Origin: Torymus aiolomorphi
Taxonomy: Eukaryota > Arthropoda > Insecta > Hymenoptera > Torymidae
Assembly (NCBI GenBank): GCA_036365515.1
Contig: CM070873.1
Location: 178,946,104-179,010,103, forward strand
Length of the DNA stretch: 64,000 bases
Direction of reading: 5' to 3'
Shown: positions 53,119 through 62,735 of the stretch, piece after piece
Layout of the letters: each line of letters begins with the position of its first letter
Numbering within the stretch: the first letter of the stretch is position 1
The notes under the pieces: generated by a model
Seen by the model: the letters and a program-made list of their open reading frames with translations, nothing else
Told to the model about the DNA's origin: nothing
Databases searched by the model: none
Translations under genes and position numbers: made by a program

Positions 53119-53136
53119 GCCCCACGTTGGGCGCCA
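53119..53136 (-). other. Gypsy primer-binding site, tRNA-Lys type
   Basis: The minus strand reads TGGCGCCCAACGTGGGGC, the complement of the 3' end of lysine tRNA of the Lys1,2 type, adjoining the 5' LTR. The match is 18 of 18 with the sequence known for that primer class. Confidence 0.85.
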
Positions 53137-53339
53137 ATGCAGGCGTGTTGTCTCGGGCTGAGAGCGAACGGCGCACGGAGGGAGGCAAAAGTCAGCCGCG
53201 AGCTGTCTGCACCAAAGGGCAGTCTCAGCGCAAGGCTCTGCTATAATTGGAGCAGGAGTGCAGTTAAGTCGTTTGCTTGCACGGCTCCCTTGGAGCGCGG
53301 TGGGAGCTCCCAGGCAACGTGTGCGTGAGTGTGGTGATT

Positions 53340-53905
53340 GGCGGAGCAAAGCTCGACGCTAATCGAAGCAGAAGGCGAGCTGTATGTGCTCGCGCTCGGG
53401 CTCTGTGAGCGTTAGTGTAGAGTGACGGAGCAATAGCTCAACGTCACTCGGTGCAGGAGGCGAGCTGTACGTGCTCGCGCTCAGGCTCTGCGAGCGTGAG
53501 TGTGGATTGACGGAGCAATAGCTCAACGTCACTCGGTGCAGGAGGCGAGCTGTATGTGCTCGCGCTCGGGCTCTGTGAGCGTTAGTGTGGAGTAACGGAG
53601 CAATAGCTCAACGTCAATGAAGCAGGAGGCGAGCTGCATGTGCTCGCGTTCTGGCTCTGCGAGCGTGAGTGTGGAGTGACGGAGCAATAGCTCAACGTCA
53701 CTCGGTGCAGGAGGCGAGCTGTATGTGCTCGCGCTCAGGCTCTGCGAGCGTGAGTGTGGATTGACGGAGCAATAGCTCGACGTCAATTGAAGCAGGAGGC
53801 GAGCTGCATGTGCTCGCGTTCTGGCTCTGCGAGCGTGAGTGTGGATTGACGGAGCAATAGCGCGACGTCAATTGGAGCAGGAGGCGAGCTGTATGTGCTC
53901 GCTGT
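53340..53905. repeat. 85-bp tandem repeats in Gypsy 5' LTR
   Basis: The word GGAGCAATAGCTC recurs every 84-85 bp (about 53,429, 53,513, 53,598, 53,682, 53,767, 53,853; a diverged one at 53,343). Units also contain GCGAGCTGTATGTGCTCGCG and GCGAGCGTGAGTGTGG. The 3' LTR has about three units (47,421-47,620). Confidence 0.85.
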
Positions 53906-54215
53906 GCTCGGCGTTTCTGCTGAGTAGACTGAGCAGAAAAATGCCCGCAGAGGCTGTTTTCCTCGTTGCCGGTCGCTGGGACCGTTCTCCAACCGCCGAG
54001 GCCTCTACGTTTCGTGGAGGGCGGACACTGCTCGGACACCTCCACGTCAACTCTGGAGCGAGTCTGGACGAGAGAAAGCTCGCCCACCTTAGTGATGGCC
54101 ACACCACCCAGTTGTAAGGGAAGGATGCTCCGAAGAGACTTAGTTTTGGGGGTTTATCGGGGTTAGTCCCGTGAGGGACGAACCCACTAAAAAAATACTC
54201 GGGGCCGAAGGCGCC

Positions 54216-54905
54216 CTAGCGTTTGACCGTTAGGTCGAGAGCGTCACCCGTGGCGCTCTGAGCCGGGACAAGTACTTCGACAGACGTAATCCTCGGATTT
54301 TTCCGTAAGCCCCCAGGCTTGAGCGGAGCGGTGGGCGCTCGCTTTGTGGGTGAGCGGAGGAGCGCTTTCCTTGGCGGCGGTCGCTCGGCCTGTCCAGCCT
54401 GAATCCGCTTCAACACTATTTGCAGTGGAGGAGGAGTCGAGTCCGCCTCTAAGAAGCGATAGGTGGAGGAGACTGCACCCTGGTTGGGCCTGGGGCGAGA
54501 CAAGGCAACACGCTTCCGAGCGCTCGCTGTTGAGTCGGGCTGCTCAGTGGTTGAGACAGCCCACGTGTCGCAGGGCTCCGACTGCGCTAGAGCGCTTGCA
54601 GACTGCGGAAGCTGGCTAACAGACCCGCCCGGAGGCGTCTCGTGGTCTGTCTGCGTAGCCGAGTCCACTCGATGTGGAGGGTCGAGGGTACACTCAGCTG
54701 ACCCCCCCGAGGGCGTCTCGTGGTCAGTCTGAGTCCCCACGTCCGCTCGACGTGTCCGCAGAAGTCGCTCGAGCGCGCGCTCTCGGTTCGTCTGCGCTAG
54801 AAGAGACCGGGTCACTTGGAGCTCCGCCGAGAGAGCCTTCCGAGACCCCATGGACCAAGGAAAAAGGAGAGGGAAAATCGGATAGGATGGGAATGGGATC
54901 CACAA
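54216..54905 (-). CDS. Unrecognised ORF within the long Gypsy LTR
   Basis: This 229-codon open frame lies in the same sense as gag and pol; a better internal start may be the Met of MGSRKALSAELQV at 54,851. The protein is Ser/Pro/Arg-rich. A duplicated segment gives DVGTQTDHETPSGGS and SATQTDHETPPGGS. The C-terminus is basic, rich in PPPRKALLRSP and PTKRAP. TQT cores resemble dynein light chain (LC8) docking motifs, which is only a suggestion. It lies downstream of the LTR poly(A) signal, so it could be the first ORF of the genomic RNA, ahead of gag. It is missing from the short 3' LTR. No family is recognised; it may be a chance GC-rich frame. Confidence 0.45.
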   Translation of the reverse strand: MWIPFPSYPIFPLLFPWSMGSRKALSAELQVTRSLLAQTNRERALERLLRTRRADVGTQTDHETPSGGSAECTLDPPHRVDSATQTDHETPPGGSVSQLPQSASALAQSEPCDTWAVSTTEQPDSTASARKRVALSRPRPNQGAVSSTYRFLEADSTPPPLQIVLKRIQAGQAERPPPRKALLRSPTKRAPTAPLKPGGLRKNPRITSVEVLVPAQSATGDALDLTVKR

Positions 54906-55491
54906 GTGAATCCACCCAAAAACGAGGCAAGGGTAAAGCCTTGCACCTCGTAGGAGTAATTAAAAGAAAACACAAGGTTCAATTGATCCCAAAAAAGGAC
55001 TTTATTTCACCACGATTAACTAAGCGCAATGCCTTGACCATCCGCGTTCGAAATGTTCGAGAGAAACAAGCCGTCGAGACCCCGGCCGTGCGCGCTTACA
55101 TCTCCGCGACCGGCCGGACTGACAGTGGGAGTCACGCGGAGAGGGGTTGCGCCGCCTAGCGGCAGCGCGCGAACTAGACTCTCGCCGGCGCCGCGCGTAA
55201 GGTGGGAAATTCAAATTCGAATCTCGCGCGCACTCATAATGTCTTTTTAGAAATGCGCGGAGAGTCTTTACAATTATAATTAATTAATCAATTAGAATTA
55301 ATTATGCATATATCAAGGTGTTTGTTATCAAAATTTATTGAGAAAAAATACCTTTTGACCTTCGTAGAAGATTGGCCATAAGCTGCAGACACGTCAAAAA
55401 TCAGAAGAAAAATCTACCATTTGCTGCGATTAACAATTTATCATATACAACGTCTGGCCGAAAAATACGTTGTTCAAGATCATATTGCACC

Positions 55492-55623
55492 ATGGAGAAT
55501 ACATGGAACGCACACCATCAAGGAGACAATTCATCACGTATGGTATACCAACACATAAACCAACATATCACACAGAGCGAACTTTTGGAACATTACTTGC
55601 GAAATTGGAAAGATCGTTACTGA
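55492..55623 (+). CDS. 44-codon ORF with ELLEHYLR motif
   Basis: It starts at ATG in GCACCATGGA and encodes MENTWNAHHQGDNSSRMVY... to QSELLEHYLRNWKDRY and a TGA. It is the counterpart of 46,479-46,610. An upstream in-frame Met (55,372) exists, but the conserved start context favours 55,492. Confidence 0.4.
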   Translation: MENTWNAHHQGDNSSRMVYQHINQHITQSELLEHYLRNWKDRY

Positions 55624-55751
55624 CGTGAGGATTGTTGTCCGCAAAACAACGTTGACTACAATTATTTGTAAGTTTGTACTTAACTTTTAGTTTTTATTTG
55701 TAATTAGTTTAATTATTGGTTTATTAAACTTGTGTATTGAATTGTCATTAG

Positions 55752-55794
55752 ATTCCTGAAGAGGGACATAACCAAAATGTCCGAAACGTTGAAT
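55752..55794 (+). ncRNA. Minimal hammerhead ribozyme motif
   Basis: Stem I ATTC/GAAT, CTGAAGA, one extra G, stem II GGACAT/ATGTCC, GAAAC and GTT are present. It lies 130 bp after the small ORF. Confidence 0.65.
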
Positions 55795-55905
55795 AATAAA
55801 AGATCAAATTAATAAAAAGGTGTTTGTTACCAAAATTTATTGAGAAAAAATATCTTTTGACCTTGGTAGAAGATTGGCCATAAGCTGCAGAAACGTAAAA
55901 AAAAC

Positions 55906-58900
55906 CCTAATTAATGCAATTAATTGCATGATAACAAAATAGCTAGCATCATAATCGTAGCTGTCTCATATGCTTATATCTCGGGTAACAGTTTGACCAC
56001 TGTTCATTTCCCTTATGCTTGACTGGGTGGCTTCCGCTGTTTGAGATAGCTTGGTCGACTTCTCTGTATATGCATTTTTCCAATAATTTATTGTTAAAAA
56101 TGAAAGGTTTTTCGTTAGATAATGATGCAGTAGGGTCAGTAGGTAAAGCCATATAAAAGACAAATAGGTTTTGATATTACCACCCGGGTAATAAGCATGT
56201 ACGTCTAAGCTGCATGTAACAAATCTTGCTATTCTCTTATAATGTAACTAATTGCATTTTGGCTTATTTTTATAAAGTTCATTATTCTCAACAGAAAAAG
56301 ATTGAATATCAATTAATTCAGTAGAAGACAATAGAAAGCATTTATAATTGTTGCAAAATTCCATATTATTTATTAAATATGTTTACATGATAAAGAGCTT
56401 TGACAGGTGTCAGTCTTCAATTAAAATAGTTTATTCGGTTTTGTTTAATTTAATATTTATAGATTGCAAGTTTTCTTTATGTAGAAATACAAGCTATTGT
56501 TACATAACTTACAGTGAAAGAGAAATCCCAAGCCGTATTGCGCTAAATGTAATTTGTCATTGAAATGTAGCTTACAGTTTATCAAAAGCTATGTAACAAA
56601 TATAATATTGTTTTGAATTTACAGCTGCATTTAACATATAAGCTGTAAGCTATATTTTAATGATCATGTAGCATTTAGCAATAATGTATGGATTTCTTCT
56701 GCAGCTGTAAGTTATACAACAATAACTTATAATAAGAGAAAATAATGGAATGACTTATATTTACAGTCCAAGACACGCACAACTGATATTCAATGTTTGC
56801 TGTTGTTACGTCTCGGCTAGCAGTATGAAAGAATACTGACATTTCATATGACTATTGACCTGGCTATATCACTGCTGTCCTTCCATGTTTAACGTATAAC
56901 ATGTAAATCCAGTACTATCAAAATTTTCTTACTTTAAGGTCGTAGTAAGGTGAATTTCAACTTGACATATTTTAATTCGTTATGATTAATGGAAAATGTT
57001 GAGATGTACTAATAAAATTTGATTAGAGATCATAAAATTCCTCATAATTTGTAGTTTGTAGAAGTATGATTTAGGAAATTAAAAAAATTGGAGATCAGAC
57101 AAACTATATTGGATATACTAGTTTATTCCGGTCTGGTGTTAGGCTGGAATAAACTAGCATATCCAATATAAAGTTTGAACTATTTACCTAATCGATATTT
57201 CTAGAATTTAAATACTTCGAAACAATTATAGTTTAATAGAAATGTTCAATTTAAAAATGAAATGCATTATTATGTAAATGTAAAAATTCATTTTTATTTA
57301 CAATACCTTTTTGTCAGCCTTTTTAGCAGGCCTATGAATTAACATATAATTACACCAGATGTTTTTAACAAATAATTTTATCACATGTTTTTAACACATG
57401 ACTTTATCACATGTTTTTAACCCATCATTTTATTACATGATTTATCAAGTATTCTTAGAACGTTACACAATAATTTTATCATGTGTTAAATTGAGACCAA
57501 ACATCATATAATAAAAACATATGTTTTTATCATGTGTAATTAACATATAGTAAAAGCATGCTTTTTATTTCAACAGAGTAACTTAGCAGGCGGTCGCGCG
57601 ATAGTAGCACTCATCCGCTTCTCTCCGGAACAGCTGACACGCTACGCTGATTCGCCGGGTGTGGCTAAACTCATGCTGTCTTTCTCACTCTTCCACATGT
57701 AAATGGGAGAGACGCAAACTTGACTCGCGCCTCGGTGATTGGCTCAACGAGGAAGAAGGCAGAAATCACTCTCTCTCAAACTCTCTCTTTCAGCAATGGC
57801 TCGCCTCGTGGAGAAACTCACTGTACCTCGGCAATTCTCCTTTTGGACAAATTAATGGCCCGTATCCATTGAATACCGAATGCCGTATGTCGTATGCCAA
57901 AGGCTGTAGAAAAAAATTCGCAGTCCGAAATCTATAAGATTTATAGTTATAGGCTAAAGACGAACAGAGCAGGTAAAAGAGTAGGTACCTTTCTCTTTAT
58001 GAGCAAATCATCGTCACCGAGAGATGAATAATATCATCAGAAATTGAGCAGTTAATTATCATCAAGGATCATCGACTGTAGTTTGTGCGATCACTCTAAG
58101 TCTCCACAGAGTGCTCGACATGAGGCTGTATGGGCTACTCATACGGCATCTTCTCATACGGCAGATGCTCACACGGGAGCTTCTCAGCGACGTTAGATGC
58201 GATTAGCGTGCCACAAGGCAATATCTCACCTCAATCGCTACTTCATCATCACGGCGTTTGCAGGGAAATTCACTAGCTTTTCTCAACTAGCTTTTCATTT
58301 GGCTTCTCTCAACGGGTGCTTTGCATCCATACTCTCATTTCACCGGCTTTCTCATTTTGATAATCTCAAAAGGCTCTTCTCATTCGGCTTCATCATCATC
58401 GTTTGTGCATCTCAATCGTCTTACGGAGTCGCTTCCACGATTAATATAATCGATGCGAAAGCCAAGGTAAATACTCACATAAGTGCGTCCATTTTCTCAA
58501 CATGGGTGCGCAGCGGTAAAAGTGATTTTATTAGGCACGCTTATTTCTCGGCAACACTCAATCACAAGATATTAATAATATTGCATTGTGATCATTTTTG
58601 CTAGGAGTGCCTTCACCAGTGAGCCTCCACGTGATTCACCAGCAGAAACTCATGTACAAGCACCTATAGCACACATTATTGAAGCAATATTGTCTCAATA
58701 TTGCTTTGACATATTCTCCATATTCGTTAATGCTCCCTCAACGTTAGTATATATGGATGCAATCATGGAGTAATATTGCTACAAACCATGATTTCCGTTC
58801 TTCTATTGCTATTGTCAAATGATCCCTTATAACACTCAATATCGGAGCAATATTGCCTCAATGTTGCTTCGACATATTCGCCATATTCGATAATGTTTCC

Positions 58901-60420
58901 TCAACGTTGGTATACACTGACGCAACCATAACGCAATATTGCTGCAAACCATACTTTACGTTTTTCGATCGCATTTGAAAAATGATGGGTTACGCTATCC
59001 ATGCTAGAAATATTGCAGCAATGTTCGTCCAATATTTGACAACGCCTGAGAAATATTGGGTATATTTATAATCATACTTTTTGCAGATTTTTCTTTCCAT
59101 TTTGAAATACTGCAACAATATTCCCCAAAGACTCAATAATATTATAGAGAAACATTAAATTTTAAGTCTTTGTTTTAAAATTTATAACAAAGGCAATGAA
59201 AAAATGGAAATCATGGTTTGCAGCAATATTGTTCCATGGTTGCGTTCATGTATACTAACGTTGAGGGAACACTAACGAATATGGACAATGTGTCAAAGCA
59301 ATATTGAGACAATATTGCTTCAATATTGTGTGCTATAGGGAAGTTAACAGCAAAATTCACTAAACGGAAAACTCAAAGTGTACATGGTCAACCGAATCTC
59401 ACAGGCTGCACTCACATATTTATCAGTGTTAATATCTAAACTTCTGTGAATTACAGAACATTGTAAATATATATATATATGTATATTATAAATATATATA
59501 TATATATATATATCCCCCTATATTATATAGTTGTAAGAAAATGTTTACGACTCAGTGCCCCCCCCCGCGCCTCCTCGCCCCCTCCTCAGCGCCCCCACCC
59601 CCTCAAAATAACGTAAAAATGTGACTGGTTATACGTTTTTTTGAAAGACATTATTAGAGGCTCGCCCCCCTCGCGCCCCCTCGCCACACCTCGCGCCCCC
59701 TCATCTCCTCCTCGCGCCTTCTCGCCCCCCAGCCCCTCCTCAGCGCCCCCCTCACCCTCCCTCACCGCCCCTCAATTGTTTCAGTTATAAATCATGATAT
59801 AATTAATTAGAAGAATTGTCGAGTATAGCAAGTTCTATGTAATAATATTGATATTTATTTATTTGTATATTTATTTATTTTTTTTAAATTGATTTAACTA
59901 TAAAGATTGGTTGAAAAGACGAACAGTTTTCCGGGAGGTACTGTTCATTCACGCGTTGGATTGTTATTTCAAGTGGTATCTTTCGCCAATAGCCATATAT
60001 AACCACTCTCATAATAGTATTTCATTGTTCGGAAGAAATGGGCACTATCAAAGGGCAAAAAGTTTTTGTTACCGGGGACATTTTAGAATAACAAGATGTT
60101 GTATTATATTTACATGTGCAAAATTATAATAATATCAAAGTTGTGGATACTTCTATAACTCCTTTGGATAAACTTTAAGAAGGATATAAATCTATAGTCA
60201 GTAGCACTGAATATTAATATTATTAAAAATTTTATCATTGTTCTGAAGAAATGGACATTATCAAAGGACAAAAGTTTTCGTAATCGGGGACATTTGAGAA
60301 GAAATGGAAGATATATCGGACATGTAATAAGGAATATTCAAAGCCTCTAACAATTTCTTTCAAAAAAACGTATAACCTGTCACATTTTTACGTTATTTTG
60401 AGGGGGGTGTGAGGGGAGCG
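55906..60420. repeat. Palindrome P3, right arm
   Basis: This is the inverse of the left arm without the solo LTR, PLE tail and CACCGCTA element. Contents from the left: AT-rich arm (56,160-57,090), hairpin MITE (57,100-57,175), short tandem repeat (57,355-57,450), small open frames (57,659-58,604), the GCAATATTG element (about 58,640-59,480), a TA run (59,468-59,514), a C-rich minisatellite (59,545-59,775), and the dispersed repeat with CAACGCG and a single 49-bp-type unit (59,900-60,400). The frame at 55,949-56,152 is kept open in both arms with five residue changes of 67. Confidence 0.8.
57659..57937 (+). CDS. Hypothetical 92-codon ORF kept in both P3 arms
   Basis: It encodes MWLNSCCLSHSSTCKWERRK... 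and ends GCRKKFAVRNL. The inverted copy at 43,121-43,399 has the same length with five substitutions and no stop. That is compatible with coding but also with recent duplication. No domain or signal peptide is recognised. Confidence 0.25.
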   Translation: MWLNSCCLSHSSTCKWERRKLDSRLGDWLNEEEGRNHSLSNSLFQQWLASWRNSLYLGNSPFGQINGPYPLNTECRMSYAKGCRKKFAVRNL

Positions 60421-60616
60421 TGATTTTGTCAATAATTACGTAAATTTGTCAAAAAATTACTCGATTTTTAATATCTGTAAAATTTTTTACATTAACTAAA
60501 AATCACGTAATTACACAAACGTCACGTGATTTTCGAATCAAAACCATTTTGCCAATAATTACGAGATTAATGTCTGTAAAATTTTTTACATTAACTAAAA
60601 ATCACTAAATTTAGTA

Positions 60617-61609
60617 ATGGAAAAATTGGAAAGTATTGCTTTGTCTAAGTTGGTTTTTCAGCCAATTATTTTTAAAAGATATGTTGATGACATTTTTGCA
60701 GTTGTACCAGAATGTTTTGTGGATGAAATGGTGGATGTGTTTAATTCTATCCATGATAGAATTAAATTCACAAAAGAAGTTGAGAAAGATTATCAATTGA
60801 GTTTTTTAGATATTAGAGTCATTAGAGGTAATAATAATAGAGTGAAATTAGATTGGTATAGAAAACCGACATGGTCAGGTAGATTTTTAAATTTTGATTC
60901 TCACCACCAATTCGGAAACAAGACAGGTGCGATCAAAGGTGTCATTGACAGAGCGATTAAATTGTCACATAAAGATTTTAGGAAAAAGAATTTAAATTTA
61001 GTGAGAGAAACATTTATTAAAAATAGTTATCCCGTAAAATTTATTGATAAAATGATTGATGAGAGAGTGTGGGAAATTTATAATGGTGGATTGAAGCAGC
61101 GGGTAGATAATCAAACAAGGAATAGAAATGGTAAGAATGCATATTTTAGTTTACCATATGTTAGAGGTTTGTCGGAAAGGATTAGAAGGGTTTTTAGTAA
61201 ACATAATATTCAAGTTTTCTTTAGAAATGATAATAATTTAGAAAGGTTATTTAGTAATTGTAAAGACAAGGATGATAAATGTTCGAAATCGGGAGTTGTT
61301 TATAAAATTAATTGTAGGGATTGTAATGGTTGTTATATTGGTCAAACGGGTAGATATTTGAAAAAGAGAATATATGAACATCAATATAGTTTACGCAGCT
61401 CAAGTTGTACATCGGGTTTGAAAGAACATTGTTTAAATAGTTTGCATTCTTTCGATTTTGGGAGTGTGGATATTTTGGAACAGGGGATTAAGAATAAATA
61501 TAAGAGGGAAAGCCTTGAAAGTATTCACATTCTAAGAAATCGGAATAATGTAAATTTAATGATAGAGTCAAGTAAATTAGATAACATTTATCATTCTTTA
61601 TTAATTTAA
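60617..61609 (+). CDS. PLE reverse transcriptase (partial) and GIY-YIG endonuclease
   Basis: This 330-residue open frame starts in the RT palm. The catalytic box FKRYVDDIFAVV is at residues 19-30, SFLDIRVIRGNNNRVKLDWY and RKPTWSGRFLNFDSHH follow as the later RT motifs, then the thumb and linker (KFIDKMIDERVWEIYNGGL; AYFSLPYVRGLSERI). A GIY-YIG domain follows at about 230-265: VVYKINCRDCNGCYIGQTGR and RIYEHQ. This order, telomerase-like RT then linker then GIY-YIG, defines endonuclease-positive Penelope-like elements. The upstream RT fingers are missing because of truncation. The remaining frame is uninterrupted, so the insertion is probably young. It resembles the frame at 22,329 in the linker and nuclease but is a different family. 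Confidence 0.93.
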   Translation: MEKLESIALSKLVFQPIIFKRYVDDIFAVVPECFVDEMVDVFNSIHDRIKFTKEVEKDYQLSFLDIRVIRGNNNRVKLDWYRKPTWSGRFLNFDSHHQFGNKTGAIKGVIDRAIKLSHKDFRKKNLNLVRETFIKNSYPVKFIDKMIDERVWEIYNGGLKQRVDNQTRNRNGKNAYFSLPYVRGLSERIRRVFSKHNIQVFFRNDNNLERLFSNCKDKDDKCSKSGVVYKINCRDCNGCYIGQTGRYLKKRIYEHQYSLRSSSCTSGLKEHCLNSLHSFDFGSVDILEQGIKNKYKRESLESIHILRNRNNVNLMIESSKLDNIYHSLLI

Positions 61610-61717
61610 GTGAGAATGGCAAGTTGGAGAGGGGAATGTGGAGGGTGGTGGGGTAAGAGAAAAGAAGGGGGTATGGGTGCATGGTATATAAGGAGGTGTA
61701 TCGCGGGTTTTATTTCA

Positions 61718-61757
61718 GTCCCTGAGGAGGAGCCGGAGCAGGCTCGAAACGTCGGAC
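61718..61757 (+). ncRNA. Minimal hammerhead ribozyme motif (PLE)
   Basis: Stem I GTCC/GGAC, core CTGAGGA, stem II GAGCC/GGCTC around loop GGAGCA, GAAAC and triplet GTC are in the correct order. Both stems differ from the ATTC/GAAT and GGACAT/ATGTCC of the other family yet pair fully. It lies 110 bp after the PLE stop codon. Cleavage is predicted after 61,753. Confidence 0.75.
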
Positions 61758-62735
61758 AATGTGGTGGTGGTGGGCAGTCAGATCGTCCTTTGCTAACAAA
61801 GTTTTTTCCAGATTTTAATTAAGTTTTTATTTCAGATTCTGCGGGGGTGATTATAAACAAGGGCAATCTGACTGCCATAAATATTAATTATTTTAATTTA
61901 ATTTGTAAGACTGTAAGACCGATGGAAAAATTCTTATCAGTTGAAACTAAAAATCACGATTAATGTCTGTAAAATTTTTTATATTAACTAAAAATCACGT
62001 AATTACACAAACGTCACGTGATTTTCGAATCAAAACCATTTTGCCAATAATTACGAGATATTGTTAAAAATTACGTGATTTAGTAAAAAATTTCGTGATT
62101 TGAAATGTCTAAAATTTTTTACATTAAGTAAAAATCACGTAATTACGCAAACGTCACGTAATTTTCGAATAAAACCATTTTGCCAATAATTTTGTGATAT
62201 TGTAAAAAATTATGTGGTTATTAAAAAATTACGCGATTTTGTCAAAAATTACGTGATTTTAATGTCTAAAAGTTTTTACATTCGGTACAAATCACGTAAT
62301 TACGCAAACGTCAGGTGATTTTCGAATAAAACCATTTTGCCGATAATTACGTGATATTGTAAAAAATTACGTGATTTTGTCAAACATTACGTGATTTTTA
62401 ATGTCTAAAATTTTTTACATTCGGTAAAAATCACATAATTACACAAACGTCACGTGATTTTCGAATAACACCATTTTGCCAATAATTACGTGATATTGTT
62501 AAAAATTACGTGATTTCGTAAAAAATTACGTAATTTTTATTGTCCAAAATTTTTTTACATTCGGTAAAAATCACGTAATTACGTAAATATCACGTGATTT
62601 TCGAATAAAACCATTAACATATGTTACGTAATTTTTGGAAAATCACGTATCATATTGGAACAAAATATTACGTGATTAATTACGTGATTTTGATACGTAA
62701 CAAAATCACGTAATTTTTTTACGTGATTTTTTTCA

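Larger units (their letters stand above)
47196..55315 (-). mobile_element. Ty3/Gypsy retrotransposon with unequal LTRs
   Basis: This 8,120-bp element is flanked by AGGT (47,192-47,195 and 55,316-55,319). On the minus strand the order is 5' LTR, tRNA-Lys primer site, gag with CCHC knuckle, protease, reverse transcriptase, RNase H, integrase, polypurine tract and 3' LTR, the Gypsy order. LTR ends are TGATATATGC and GCATCA. The LTRs are very unequal (about 2,179 and 532 bp). It splits a 502-bp PLE-derived unit. Several frameshifts make it defective. Confidence 0.93.
53137..55315 (-). repeat. Gypsy 5' LTR (long form, 2.2 kb)
   Basis: It starts on the minus strand with TGATATATGC at 55,315 and ends beside the primer site. 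AATAAA is at 55,006-55,001, about 310 bases in. It contains seven tandem units of about 85 bp (53,340-53,905) and a 1.3-kb region (53,910-55,205) absent from the other LTR, with an ORF of over 200 codons. A nested element inside the LTR is not excluded, but no clear termini or target duplication were found. Confidence 0.8.
55316..55905 (+). mobile_element. PLE-derived hammerhead unit, right of the Gypsy
   Basis: It resumes the unit interrupted at 47,195: terminal-repeat-like stretch, small ORF (55,492-55,623), hammerhead (55,752-55,794), and the start of another unit ending near GCTGCAGAAACG at about 55,897. Confidence 0.7.
60606..61944 (+). mobile_element. 5'-truncated Penelope-like element, 13-bp TSD
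   Basis: AACTAAAAATCAC stands at 60,593-60,605 and again at 61,945-61,957, a 13-bp target duplication inside a satellite unit. The insert holds the C-terminal two thirds of a PLE protein, a hammerhead motif and a tail ending TCTTATCAGTTG. Truncation at the 5' side is usual for target-primed insertion. Confidence 0.88.
60425..62725. repeat. ACGTGA-rich minisatellite, interrupted by a PLE
   Basis: Units of about 140-150 bp contain AAATCACGTAATTAC, AAACGTCACGTGATTTTCG, ACCATTTTGCCAATAATTAC and repeated AATTACGTGATTT words. They are visible at 60,425-60,605 and 61,945-62,725 (at least five units). Units are strongly self-complementary because of the palindromes ACGT and CACGTG. The PLE at 60,606 interrupts one unit. 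Confidence 0.8.
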
